From NCBI RefSeq assembly GCF_000974445.1, contig NZ_BBOJ01000032.1, forward strand, positions 37,656-101,655: 64,000 bases of DNA, written 5' to 3'. Below are positions 27,025 to 34,924 of the stretch, piece after piece. Made by a program: the position numbers and the translations under genes. This DNA comes from Lentzea aerocolonigenes (GTDB lineage: Bacteria > Actinomycetota > Actinomycetes > Mycobacteriales > Pseudonocardiaceae). The notes beneath the pieces are model-generated. The model saw nothing but the letters and a program-made list of their open reading frames with translations, was not told the DNA's origin and did no database searches. Within the stretch, counting starts at the first letter, position 1; every line of letters starts with the position of its first letter.

Positions 27025-27921
27025 GTGGAAGAGGAGCTGCGCCGGGCCGCCTTCGGTGACTCACCCGATCTCGACGTCTGGCCGGCGTTGTCGTCGTCCA
27101 GCTCGCGGGTGCGCTGGCTCGCCGCGGTCGTCCTGGGCGGCCAGGGCCACTACGCCGCCGCGGCCACCGTCCTCGACGCGCTCCGGCACGACCCGGACCC
27201 GGTGATCGCGTCGCTGGCGTTGTCCACGCGCGCCTCTCACCACCGCCAGCTCGGAGCGCATCACCTCGCCCGCGCTCTCGACGGTGCCGCCCTCACCCGC
27301 GCCGGGGGAACCGGCGGCGGCGACCCCGACGGGATCGACGCGGACGGTGCCCGTGTGGACGCCCTGCTCGGTCTCGCGGCCGACTCGCTGGGGGCGGGAC
27401 GGCCGGAGGAGGCCCGGCGGCTGCTCGCCCGTGTTGAGACGGGCGGTTCGTGGAGGGCTGAGGTCCGGAGGGGGTGGGTATCCGCAGAGGTTGAGCTCGT
27501 GTCCGGTCGGGCCCACGCCGCGGTCGCCCCCGCCGAGGAGGCGTACGACGTGGCGACCAGCAGGAAGGCACTGCGTCACCAGCTCAAGTCGGCACTGGTC
27601 CTGGGCACCTCGTTGGTCGTGTGGGGGACACCCGACGGCCTGACAAGAGGCGTTGAACTAGTCGAGTGTGAGCTAAATCACAGCGTCACGAAGAGGCTTC
27701 ATCCGTTGATCTGGCCGAGCGCTCTTGTCCTGGTGGGCCATGCCCCCACGGTGGGCGCAGTCGCCATCGACCGGGCGACGGAGGCTCTGAGCTGCGTGTT
27801 ACGGAGAGCTGATCCCGTCAGCCGTCAGGTCGCTCTTGATTCCCCGTGGGTGCCGAGTGGGCTGCTCCGTTCCGGGGAACCCCCGAACGCAGACCCTCAG
27901 AAGAACTTCTTGACGGATTAA
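27025..27921 (+). CDS. Helical-repeat protein, Rv3415c-like
   Basis: 298 residues, Ala/Leu/Arg-rich, with helical pairs of the TPR kind (VRWLAAVVLGGQGHYAAAATVL, ADSLGAGRPEEARRLLARV). It starts at GTG 27025, 13 bases after the regulator gene. Its place between the WhiB and sigD genes matches Rv3415c of M. tuberculosis, whose function I do not know. The last ~100 residues are less Ala-rich and contain a Cys-Glu-Leu-Asn segment. It may be a scaffold protein; no catalytic motif is visible. Confidence 0.7.
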   Translation: MEEELRRAAFGDSPDLDVWPALSSSSSRVRWLAAVVLGGQGHYAAAATVLDALRHDPDPVIASLALSTRASHHRQLGAHHLARALDGAALTRAGGTGGGDPDGIDADGARVDALLGLAADSLGAGRPEEARRLLARVETGGSWRAEVRRGWVSAEVELVSGRAHAAVAPAEEAYDVATSRKALRHQLKSALVLGTSLVVWGTPDGLTRGVELVECELNHSVTKRLHPLIWPSALVLVGHAPTVGAVAIDRATEALSCVLRRADPVSRQVALDSPWVPSGLLRSGEPPNADPQKNFLTD

Positions 27922-28002
27922 GCACCGGATCGTGTCAAGGTTGGGCGTCGAGCGTCCGATAGGGGAGATGGAACGTCACTCGGCTGCAGGAAAGGAGTCC
28001 CC

Positions 28003-28599
28003 GTGACCACGGTCCTTATTTGCGACGACCGGCGCAGTGTGCGGGAGGGTCTCACCCGCGTGATGTCGGCTGTCCCCGGGGTTAGCCGCATCGACTGCGT
28101 AGCGCACGGTGACGAGTTGTTGGCTCGCTTTTCAAGGCAGCCGGTCGACGTCGTCCTGGTGGGAACCCAGCGCGCCGTCCCGACCGGGGTGGAAGCAACC
28201 CGTCGGCTCGTCTCCGCGAATCCGCAGGCAAACGTCATCGTCTTCGGAGCACCTGACGACGCCGGCAGCATCGCCGCCGCCATCGCCGGTGGTGCCCGCG
28301 GTTACCTGAGGTGGGACGCGTCGCGTCCCGAGCTTGTGGCAGCCCTCGCGCACACGCTCGCCAGCACCTCCGTGCCCGCGCCGCGTCAGCCGTCGGACCC
28401 CGGCGTGCAGCTGACGGAGCGCGAGCTCCAGGTGCTGCGCGGCATGAGCCAGGGCAAGAGCAACGGTCAGATCGGCCGCGAGCTCTACCTGTCGGAGGAC
28501 ACGGTGAAGACGCACGCCCGTCGTCTCTTCCGCAAGCTCGGTGTCCGTGACCGCGCTCAGGCGGTCGCGCACGGCTTCCGGCGAGGCCTCGTCCAGTAG
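28003..28599 (+). CDS. bldM: BldM-like orphan response regulator lacking the phospho-Asp
   Basis: 198 residues: an N-terminal receiver-like domain and a C-terminal LuxR helix-turn-helix (LTERELQVLRGMSQGKSN...LSEDTVKTHARRLF). As I recall it, the sequence matches Streptomyces BldM closely, and gene order (whiD, bldM, sigma factor, guaB) agrees. D8 and D9 are kept, but position 54, the Asp of BldM, is Gly here (VLVGTQ), so normal phosphorylation is not possible. BldM controls aerial growth alone and with WhiI as a heterodimer. RBS GGAAAGGAG precedes GTG 28003. Confidence 0.85.
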   Translation: MTTVLICDDRRSVREGLTRVMSAVPGVSRIDCVAHGDELLARFSRQPVDVVLVGTQRAVPTGVEATRRLVSANPQANVIVFGAPDDAGSIAAAIAGGARGYLRWDASRPELVAALAHTLASTSVPAPRQPSDPGVQLTERELQVLRGMSQGKSNGQIGRELYLSEDTVKTHARRLFRKLGVRDRAQAVAHGFRRGLVQ

Positions 28600-28611
28600 T
28601 CGCACTCGCCG

Positions 28612-28660
28612 CACCGGCCCCGCGTCCTCATATGCCGCATGTGGGGAAGCGGGGCCGGTG
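28612..28660 (+). terminator. Hairpin after the bldM-like gene
   Basis: CACCGGCCCCGC (28612-28623) pairs perfectly with GCGGGGCCGGTG (28649-28660), with partly paired inner bases. The segment CCCCGCGTCCTCATA is shared with the inner hairpin of palindrome C. Confidence 0.75.
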
Positions 28661-28907
28661 GCGTGAGGCGTCTCACCTGCGCCTGAGGTGGAATCTTCGG
28701 GTCGCGCATTTAGCCCAGCCCGGTGACAATGTCGCCGGGCTGATGTCGTCAGGGCGTGTCTGCTGGTCACGCGGGGTGTCCATACCCCACTGATGAACAG
28801 AGGGCGCCGAGACCGGTACGGTGAGGCAGATGCATCGGGTCGCTGTGAGTGACTCGTGCTGTTTCATGTCGGTACGCCAACAAGTAACACCAGGGCTGTT
28901 GTCTGCG

Positions 28908-29480
28908 ATGACCAACTTGGGGGACGGACTGGACGCCGAAGTGGGCGCGGCCGTCGACGGCGACCGCCAGGCGATCGAACGCCTGCTGGCCTCCATTCGT
29001 CCTCTTGTGGTGCGGTACTGCCGCGCCAGAGTTGGAAGGCAGGAGCGAAGCTTCGCTTCGGCGGACGATGTGGCCCAGGAGGTGTGTCTCGCGGTGCTCA
29101 CGGCATTGCCCAGCTACCGCGATCAGGGTCGGCCCTTCCTCGCGTTCGTGTACGGGATCGCGGCGCACAAGGTTGCCGATGCACATCGGTCTGCCGCCAG
29201 GAACCGCTCCGAGCCCGTTCCCGAAGTTCCCGACGCGCCGGAGACCGAAGCTGGTCCGGAACAGCGGGCGATGCAGGGCGAACTCTCCGACCGGATGGCA
29301 GTCCTGCTGCGCGTCCTGCCGGAGAAGCAGCGGGAGATCCTGCTGTTGAGGGTGGTGGTCGGGCTTTCCGCCGAGGAAACTGCCGAGGCGGTCGGTTCGA
29401 CGCCGGGTGCGGTCCGGGTGGCGCAGCACCGCGCGCTTGCTCGGCTCCGCAAGTCGCTGGCAGCGGAGGAGGTGGTCTGA
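28908..29480 (+). CDS. sigD: RNA polymerase sigma factor SigD (ECF)
   Basis: 190 residues from ATG 28908. Region 2 includes SADDVAQEVCLAVLTALPSY and FLAFVYGIAAHKVADAHR; region 4 includes LPEKQREILLLRVVVGLSAEE and TPGAVRVAQHRALARLR. These match SigD of M. tuberculosis (Rv3414c), an ECF factor tied to stationary-phase and lipid or DNA-binding functions. The frame extends to GTG 28821, and GTG/ATG codons there leave the start uncertain; the chosen start aligns with the conserved core. The anti-sigma gene begins right after the stop. Confidence 0.9.
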   Translation: MTNLGDGLDAEVGAAVDGDRQAIERLLASIRPLVVRYCRARVGRQERSFASADDVAQEVCLAVLTALPSYRDQGRPFLAFVYGIAAHKVADAHRSAARNRSEPVPEVPDAPETEAGPEQRAMQGELSDRMAVLLRVLPEKQREILLLRVVVGLSAEETAEAVGSTPGAVRVAQHRALARLRKSLAAEEVV

Positions 29481-30362
29481 GTGGCCGACGAGCACGGAAA
29501 GGACGACGAGGAAGTGCGCGGACAGGACGGTAGAACCCCGCACGAACCCGTCGCAGACGATCTTTCGGCTGTACAGGCCGATGACAGGCTGCTGGACGCG
29601 CTGGGGTCCGCGACACCGGGTGCGGCCGGCTCCTTGGTCGACGACGAACTGAACGCGTTGCTGCTGGCGTGGCGCAACGAGGTGGAGACGGCGCCGTTCG
29701 GCGAGCTCGTCGACACCGAGACCGCCATCGCCACGATCCAGGCTGCCCGCCCGCAGCCGGTGAGCAGGCACCGCTACCTGATTCCGCTGGCGAGCGCCGC
29801 CGCGGTCCTGGCCATCGCCTTCACCGGCGTGAGCCTGGTGGCCCGCGACGCCCAGCCCGGCGACACGCTCTGGGGTCTCACCCGAGTTCTCTACTCCGAG
29901 CACGCGAAGTCGATCGAAGCCGCGGCCATCGTGCGCAGCGACCTCGACTCGGCCCGCCTCGCCCTGCGTGAGGGCAAGGTCAACGAGGCTCGCGAGAAGC
30001 TCGACAAGGTCGGGGCCCACCTGGACTCCGTCTCGACGGCCGACGGCAAGGCGCAGCTCGAGGAGAAGCACAAGGAGCTCGAGAAGGAGCTCGACACCAA
30101 CACCTCGACGACCTCGCCGCCCTCGACGACGAAGACTCCGAAGCCGCCGAAGCCCACGACGCAGCCGTCGACGCCGACCTCGACCACGACGACCGAGCCG
30201 ACCACGACGCAGCCGTCCCCCTCGACGTCCTCGGAGACCCCTCCGCCGCCGACGTCGAACGGTGAGCAGCCGCCACCGCCGCCGCCCAACCCGGAGCCCG
30301 GATCGCAGACCCCGGGGTCGACCGGTACGGGTCAGACCGTGGGAGAGACCGGCACCAACTGA
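29481..30362 (+). CDS. rsdA: Anti-sigma-D factor RsdA
   Basis: 293 residues. The N-terminal cytoplasmic part has the sigma-binding segment DDLSAVQADDRLLDALGS. One membrane helix follows (YLIPLASAAAVLAIAFTGVS, ~95-117), then an outer helical region and a long Thr/Pro/Ser tail. Rv3413c (RsdA) has the same plan and holds SigD until Clp-dependent cleavage. The GTG at 29481 directly follows the sigD stop. No HRDIKPGN or zinc motif is seen, so it is not a ZAS-type factor. Confidence 0.88.
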   Translation: MADEHGKDDEEVRGQDGRTPHEPVADDLSAVQADDRLLDALGSATPGAAGSLVDDELNALLLAWRNEVETAPFGELVDTETAIATIQAARPQPVSRHRYLIPLASAAAVLAIAFTGVSLVARDAQPGDTLWGLTRVLYSEHAKSIEAAAIVRSDLDSARLALREGKVNEAREKLDKVGAHLDSVSTADGKAQLEEKHKELEKELDTNTSTTSPPSTTKTPKPPKPTTQPSTPTSTTTTEPTTTQPSPSTSSETPPPPTSNGEQPPPPPPNPEPGSQTPGSTGTGQTVGETGTN

Positions 30363-30370
30363 GACGCACT

Positions 30371-30410
30371 GTGAACGGCCCCTGATCTTTCGAGGTCAGG
30401 GGCCGTTCAC
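30371..30410 (+). terminator. Terminator after sigD-rsdA
   Basis: GTGAACGGCCCCTGA (30371-30385) pairs perfectly with TCAGGGGCCGTTCAC (30396-30410), a 15-base stem just after the rsdA stop. Confidence 0.85.
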
Positions 30411-30719
30411 ACGTCCGGGTGTTCACACGTCGGGTGGAATGTGACCGGCCGGGGCCACCGCGAGCACTCCTGGTCGCAGAACCGGCCCGTCGGCGGCAGC
30501 ACCGCGAACCCGGTCCGCTCGGCCGGGGGTCACGGCCGCCGTGAGCTCTCCTGGCCGTCGCGCCGCGCCGGCCTGTTCACCCAGGTGGTGGGCAGGGTCA
30601 CCGCGAGCGTGAGCACTCGTGGCCGCGGGCCGGCTTGCTCGCCCGTGTGGTGCGGTCTGGCCTGCTCACGCCGGTCGTGGGGAGATTCACCGTGCGCACT
30701 CCCGCCCTGCTCAGCCGCG
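30411..30719. repeat. Gene-free stretch with imperfect repeats
   Basis: No credible gene. Three loosely similar blocks begin near 30458, 30541 and 30609 and share the pattern [GC]TGAGC[AT]CTC[CG]TGG[TC]CG followed by CCGGCC-like bases, roughly 70-90 bases apart. It may be decayed repeat DNA. Nothing else is recognised. Confidence 0.4.
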
Positions 30720-31103
30720 TCAGCGGGCCGACTCGGTGGCCGTCACGCCGTCCGCGTACCCCCGGCAGTACTCCCAGCTGACGTAGGAGCCGGGATCCGG
30801 GTCGAACGCGGGCTCGTGCGGTCGCATCCTGCCGTCGGCGAGCAGCTGTTCGAGTGAGGCTCGTAACAGGGCCCAGTCGTGGTAGTGCGGCTCCTGGCAC
30901 TCGCCGCAGTCCACGACGATGCCGCGCACCCCGCGGTGTTCGAGCAGGGCCTGGTAGACGGCGAGGTCGCTCAGGTCGCTGACCAGCTCTGCTCGTTCGT
31001 CGTCGTCCATCGGCGGATGGTCGTGGTCGGGCTCGCCGAGGGCTCGCGCGGGGTCCTCGGGGTCACCCGCGAAGGGGTCTGGTGGCAACGCGTCTTGCGG
31101 CAC
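30720..31103 (-). CDS. DUF5319-type conserved protein, Rv3412-like
   Basis: About 127 residues from GTG 31103 (frame open to 31133). The start PQDALPPDPFAGDPEDPA and the acidic first half are typical of the actinobacterial family found next to guaB2 (Rv3412). The second half has DCGECQEPHYHDW, where two Cys and two His could bind a metal, then EYCRGYADG. Function unknown. It is divergent from guaB with about 140 bases between the starts. Confidence 0.8.
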   Translation of the reverse strand: MPQDALPPDPFAGDPEDPARALGEPDHDHPPMDDDERAELVSDLSDLAVYQALLEHRGVRGIVVDCGECQEPHYHDWALLRASLEQLLADGRMRPHEPAFDPDPGSYVSWEYCRGYADGVTATESAR

Positions 31104-31144
31104 GACCCCGCACGGTACCCGCCGTACCCCCACGGCCGTCCAGA

Positions 31145-31232
31145 TACCATGGGCAGCACCGCCTCCGCCTGCGGAAACTGGACCCGTAGGACGCCGAAAG
31201 TCAGGCGGAGCGCAGACCGCACGACGGAAGGC
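31145..31232 (+). promoter_or_regulatory. Structured leader of guaB
   Basis: TACCAT (31145-31150) is a candidate -10 box. The following leader can fold: CTCCGCCTG (31163-31171) pairs perfectly with CAGGCGGAG (31202-31210), with a smaller inner stem GCC...GGC. I recognise no known riboswitch class. It may simply stabilise the mRNA or respond to purines. Confidence 0.35.
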
Positions 31233-31244
31233 ATGTCACCCGCT

Positions 31245-32756
31245 ATGACCAGCGAGCTCAACGCTGATGGAGTCCCGAGCAAGTTCGCCATGCTGGGGCT
31301 GACCTTCGACGACGTGCTCCTGCTGCCTGCCGAGTCGGACGTCGTCCCGAGCGCCGTCGACACGAGCACCAGGATCTCGCGCAACATCTCCCTCAAGATT
31401 CCGCTGGCCAGCGCCGCCATGGACACGGTCACCGAGGGCCGGATGGCGATCTCGATGGCGCGTCAGGGCGGTATCGGCGTGCTGCACCGCAACCTGTCCG
31501 TCGAGGACCAGGCGCGCCAGGCCGAGACGGTGAAGCGGTCGGAGGCCGGCATGGTCACCGACCCGGTCACCTGCTCGCCGGACGCGACGCTGGCCGAGGT
31601 CGACGCGCTGTGCGCCCGTTACCGCATCTCCGGTGTGCCGGTGACCGACGCCAGCAACAAGCTGGTGGGCATCATCACGAACCGCGACATGCGGTTCGAG
31701 CTCGACCACACCAAGCGCGTCAGCGAGGTCATGACCAAGGGCCCGCTGGTCACCGCGCAGGTCGGCGTGTCGGCCGACGCCGCGCTGGGGCTGCTGCGCC
31801 GGCACAAGGTCGAGAAGCTGCCCATCGTCGACGGTGACGGCAAGCTCCAGGGCCTGATCACGGTCAAGGACTTCGTGAAGACCGAGCAGTACCCGAACGC
31901 CACCAAGGACCCGGACGGCCGCCTGCTCTGCGCCGCCGCCGTGGGTGTGGGCGAGGACTCGTTCGTGCGCGCGATGACGCTCGCCGACGCGGGTGTGGAC
32001 GTGCTGATGGTCGACACGGCGCACGGCCACTCGCGCGGCGTGCTCGAGATGGTCGCCCGCATCAAGAAGGAGCTCGGCGACTCGGTCGACGTCGTCGGCG
32101 GCAACATCGCGACGCGTGCCGGTGCCCAGGCGCTGGTGGACGCGGGCGCGGACGGCGTGAAGGTCGGTGTCGGCCCCGGCTCGATCTGCACCACGCGCGT
32201 CGTCGCCGGTGTCGGTGTGCCGCAGATCTCCGCGATCTACGAGGCCTCGCTGGCCTGCCGCCCGGCCGGTGTGCCGGTCATCGGTGACGGCGGCATCCAG
32301 TACTCCGGTGACATCGCCAAGGCCATCGCGGCCGGCGCGTCCGCCGTGATGCTGGGCTCGCTGCTCGCGGGCACCCAGGAGGCGCCCGGCGACCTGATCC
32401 TGGTCAACGGCAAGCAGTTCAAGACGTACCGCGGCATGGGTTCGCTGGCCGCGATGCAGTCCCGCGGCGACGCCAAGTCGTACTCGAAGGACCGCTACTT
32501 CCAGGACGACGTGCTCAACGAGGACAAGCTCGTCCCCGAGGGCATCGAGGGCCGCACGCCGTTCCGCGGCCCGCTGTCGCAGGTCGTGCACCAGCTCAAC
32601 GGCGGCCTGCGGGCGGCGATGGGCTACACGGGTTCTCGGACGATCACCGAACTGCAGGACGCGCAGCTCGTGCGGATCACGGCGGCGGGGCTCAAGGAGT
32701 CGCACCCGCACGACATCACGATGACCGTCGAGGCCCCGAACTACACCACCCGTTAG
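31245..32756 (+). CDS. guaB: Inosine-5'-monophosphate dehydrogenase
   Basis: GuaB oxidises IMP to XMP, the committed step to GMP. The 503-residue protein has MLGLTFDDVLLLPAESDVVPS at the start, two CBS domains (~100-215) that sense nucleotides, the catalytic loop GSICTTR with C315 and the flap RGMGSLAAM. The ATG at 31245 is preferred; ATG 31233 is four codons earlier and lies too close to its ribosome site. It matches the essential GuaB2 of M. tuberculosis, and guaB3 follows 41 bases later. Confidence 0.95.
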   Translation: MTSELNADGVPSKFAMLGLTFDDVLLLPAESDVVPSAVDTSTRISRNISLKIPLASAAMDTVTEGRMAISMARQGGIGVLHRNLSVEDQARQAETVKRSEAGMVTDPVTCSPDATLAEVDALCARYRISGVPVTDASNKLVGIITNRDMRFELDHTKRVSEVMTKGPLVTAQVGVSADAALGLLRRHKVEKLPIVDGDGKLQGLITVKDFVKTEQYPNATKDPDGRLLCAAAVGVGEDSFVRAMTLADAGVDVLMVDTAHGHSRGVLEMVARIKKELGDSVDVVGGNIATRAGAQALVDAGADGVKVGVGPGSICTTRVVAGVGVPQISAIYEASLACRPAGVPVIGDGGIQYSGDIAKAIAAGASAVMLGSLLAGTQEAPGDLILVNGKQFKTYRGMGSLAAMQSRGDAKSYSKDRYFQDDVLNEDKLVPEGIEGRTPFRGPLSQVVHQLNGGLRAAMGYTGSRTITELQDAQLVRITAAGLKESHPHDITMTVEAPNYTTR

Positions 32757-32797
32757 AGTCGTCCGGTTTGTTCTAGAGCTCTGGAGAGGAACCACAG

Positions 32798-33931
32798 GTG
32801 CGCGATCTGGTCGAGATCGGCATGGGCCGGACCGCGAGGCGGGCCTACGAGCTGGACGACATCGAGATCATCCCGTCCCGTCGGACGAGGTCGTCGAAGG
32901 ACGTCTCCACGACGTGGCAGATCGATGCCTACCGCTTCGACATCCCGCTGATCACCCACCCGACCGACGCGATCGTGTCGCCGGGCACGGCGGTCGCGGT
33001 CGGCGAGCTGGGCGGCCTCGGCGTGCTCAACGCCGAGGGTCTCTGGGCCCGTCACGGCGACGTGGACGAGGCGCTGTTCCGCCTGGTCCAGGCGACCGAG
33101 GACAGCGACGACCCGGCCGCGGCCGTGAAGGTGCTGCAGGAGCTGCACGCTGCGCCGTTGCGGATGGACCTGATCGCCGAGGCGATCAAGCAGATCCGCG
33201 AGTCGGGCGTCACCGTCGCGGCCCGCGTCAGCCCGCAGCGCGCCGCCGAGCTCACGCCGGACCTCCTCGCCGCGGGCGTGGAGATCCTGGTCGTGCAGGG
33301 CACGATCATCTCGGCCGAGCACGTGTCGCGTGGCGGTGAGCCGCTGAACCTGAAGTCGTTCATCGCGGACCTCGACGTCCCGGTGATCGCCGGCGGTGTC
33401 GGCGACTACCGCACCGCGATGCACCTGATGCGCACCGGCGCGGCGGGCGTGATCGTCGGCTACGGCTACACGCCGGGCGTCACGACCACCGACTCGGTCC
33501 TGGGCATCGGCGTGCCGATGGCCACCGCGATCGCCGACGCCGCAGCCGCCCGCCGCGACTACCTCGACGAGACCGGCGGCCGCTACGTGCACGTCATCGC
33601 CGACGGCGGCATCACGACCTCGGGCGACGTGGCGAAGGCCATCGCCTGCGGTGCCGACGCCGTGATGCTCGGCGAACCCCTCGCCGCCGCGACCGAGGCA
33701 CCGGGCCAGGGCCTGTACTGGACGGCCTCGTCCGCGCACCCGTCGGTCCCGCGCAGCCTCGTCGCCGAGGCCGTGGACCAGGAGCTGGACCTGCGCCAGC
33801 TGCTGTTCGGCCCGTCGGCGGACCCGCGCGGCGTGACGAACCTGTTCGGCGCGCTGAAGAGGGCCATGGCCAAGACCGGCTACTCGGACCTCAAGGAGTT
33901 CCAGAAGGTTGGCCTGACGATCCGCGGCTGA
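32798..33931 (+). CDS. guaB3: GuaB3-family IMP dehydrogenase-related protein
   Basis: 377 residues with a TIM-barrel core like GuaB but no CBS domains. The active loop of GuaB (GxxCTT) is replaced by VGYGYTPGVTTT, with no Cys, so IMP oxidation is not expected; the family's true role is unsettled. VIADGGITTSGDVAKAI and MLGEPLAAATEAPG show the phosphate-binding part is kept. The GTG at 32798 follows GAGAGGA. Gene order guaB2-guaB3-choD region matches mycobacteria. Confidence 0.92.
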   Translation: MRDLVEIGMGRTARRAYELDDIEIIPSRRTRSSKDVSTTWQIDAYRFDIPLITHPTDAIVSPGTAVAVGELGGLGVLNAEGLWARHGDVDEALFRLVQATEDSDDPAAAVKVLQELHAAPLRMDLIAEAIKQIRESGVTVAARVSPQRAAELTPDLLAAGVEILVVQGTIISAEHVSRGGEPLNLKSFIADLDVPVIAGGVGDYRTAMHLMRTGAAGVIVGYGYTPGVTTTDSVLGIGVPMATAIADAAAARRDYLDETGGRYVHVIADGGITTSGDVAKAIACGADAVMLGEPLAAATEAPGQGLYWTASSAHPSVPRSLVAEAVDQELDLRQLLFGPSADPRGVTNLFGALKRAMAKTGYSDLKEFQKVGLTIRG

Positions 33932-33942
33932 CGTGAGCTCCG

Positions 33943-33974
33943 GAAGGGCGCGTTCCTGCGGGGACGCGCCCTTC
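33943..33974 (+). terminator. Terminator after guaB3
   Basis: GAAGGGCGCGT (33943-33953) pairs perfectly with ACGCGCCCTTC (33964-33974) across a 10-base loop. Confidence 0.75.
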
Positions 33975-34033
33975 TGCTTTGCTGGAACCGTGCCGCTCGT
34001 TGAGATCACCTACGCCCCAACCTCCCCCACAAG

Positions 34034-34336
34034 GTGCTGAGGAAGCTCGCCGAGGTGCTCCCGCACGCCGTCTCGGTGGCGGTGGAGTGCCCCGAGGAGC
34101 CCTACGACGGCGACCTGCAGCCCGGCGACGTGGAGCTGTATTTCCGGTCGCGCGGACAGTTCGACGTCAGCGAGATGGACGTGGTGGTCGAGGTGCGGTC
34201 CAAGTGGTTCGAAAGCCGCGCCTCGAACCGCCAGGACCGGGCCGACGGCCTGTGCGAGGCCGTCGAGGAGGCGACAGGACTGGCTCAGGTGGGCGTCTAC
34301 CTCAGTCTTCCGGTCGCCGCCTGGTCGCAGAGCTGA
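34034..34336 (+). CDS. Tautomerase-like small protein, apparently frameshifted at its 5' end
   Basis: Read from GTG 34034 the product is 100 residues (MLRKLAEVLPHAVSVAVECP). A GTG at 33990 opens another frame, MPLVEITYAP, which runs into a stop at 34038. One extra C in the run at 34015-34018 would join the frames into MPLVEITYAPNLPHKVLRKL, a start of the kind seen in 4-oxalocrotonate tautomerase-like proteins whose Pro-2 becomes the catalytic N-terminal proline. So this is either a gene with a single-base loss or a sequencing error. The remainder (GDVELYFRSRG, DVVVEVRSKW) reads as intact protein. Substrate unknown. Confidence 0.6.
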   Translation: MLRKLAEVLPHAVSVAVECPEEPYDGDLQPGDVELYFRSRGQFDVSEMDVVVEVRSKWFESRASNRQDRADGLCEAVEEATGLAQVGVYLSLPVAAWSQS

Positions 34337-34375
34337 TCTTGCAACCTGACCGCCACCCCGCGCGTCCTTGTCACC

Positions 34376-34573
34376 GTGGAATTGAATGCCTTGTTCGGTG
34401 ACAGCGACGTGGACGCGGTCGAGGAACCGGAGATCGACGACCTGCCCGAGGAGCCCGCGGACGAGAACGGCATCGGGTGGAAGGTGCTCGCCCTGTTCAT
34501 CAGCGGTGGTGTGGTGATCACCGCGCTGGTCGTGGCCTTCATGGTGTGGGTCATCGAAGGCCTGGTCCTGTAG
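34376..34573 (+). CDS. Small single-pass membrane protein with acidic N-terminus
   Basis: 65 residues from GTG 34376. Residues 1-~30 are acidic (DVDAVEEPEIDDLPEEPADE) and the rest is one membrane helix (VLALFISGGVVITALVVAFM) to the end. No family is recognised and no ribosome site is strong. It lies 39 bases after the tautomerase-like gene and just before the toxin-antitoxin operator. Confidence 0.55.
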   Translation: MELNALFGDSDVDAVEEPEIDDLPEEPADENGIGWKVLALFISGGVVITALVVAFMVWVIEGLVL

Positions 34574-34575
34574 AC

Positions 34576-34604
34576 CTGTACATTTTTCTGTACAGTTACG
34601 TACA
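34576..34604 (+). promoter_or_regulatory. Candidate promoter and autoregulatory operator of the toxin-antitoxin pair
   Basis: GTACA occurs three times (34578-34582, 34590-34594, 34600-34604), and CTGTAC (34576-34581) faces GTACAG (34590-34595). TACAGT (34591-34596) fits a -10 box, which would place transcription start almost at the ATG (34604), so a leaderless mRNA is possible. Antitoxins of the Phd group bind such palindromes over their own promoter. Confidence 0.5.
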
Positions 34605-34924
34605 TGACCACTTTCGGCGAGGCCCGTGAACTGACCGTCACCGAGGCCACCAAGCGTGGCGTCGCCGGTCTGGTCGCCGACGCCGAGCAGGGTGGCCCGG
34701 TGGTCGTCACGAGGCACAGTCGTCCGGTGGCCGCGGTCGTACCGGTGAGCAGGCTGGCTGAGATCGACGAGGCGGCAGCCGATCTGAGAGATCTGGCGCT
34801 CGTGCTCGCGCGGTCGGCGGAGGACTCGGGCCGTCGCACCTCCTTCGACGAGGTCCTCGCGGCGTTCGGGCACACACGTGAATCGTTGGCAGCGGTGGAG
34901 GACGACGACTCGCTCGATGGCTGA
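34604..34924 (+). CDS. Phd/YefM-type antitoxin
   Basis: 106 residues. The N-terminal half is the Phd/YefM fold: TEATKRGVAGLVADAEQGGPVVVTRHSRPVA, which binds DNA as a dimer. The C-terminal part is acidic and probably wraps around the toxin. The end overlaps the toxin gene by 8 bases. A GTACA-repeat operator lies directly upstream. In M. tuberculosis the vapBC47 toxin pair sits at the same place next to choD, but this pair is of another family. Confidence 0.85.
   Translation: MTTFGEARELTVTEATKRGVAGLVADAEQGGPVVVTRHSRPVAAVVPVSRLAEIDEAAADLRDLALVLARSAEDSGRRTSFDEVLAAFGHTRESLAAVEDDDSLDG

Noticed and set aside
30441..30857. Open frame in the gap after rsdA
   Set aside because: Arg/Gly/Ser-rich without motif or ribosome site, and it overlaps the DUF5319 gene.
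31145..31232. guaB leader as a known riboswitch
   Set aside because: No match to the purine, ykkC/guanidine, TPP, FMN or c-di-AMP core motifs that I could check by eye.
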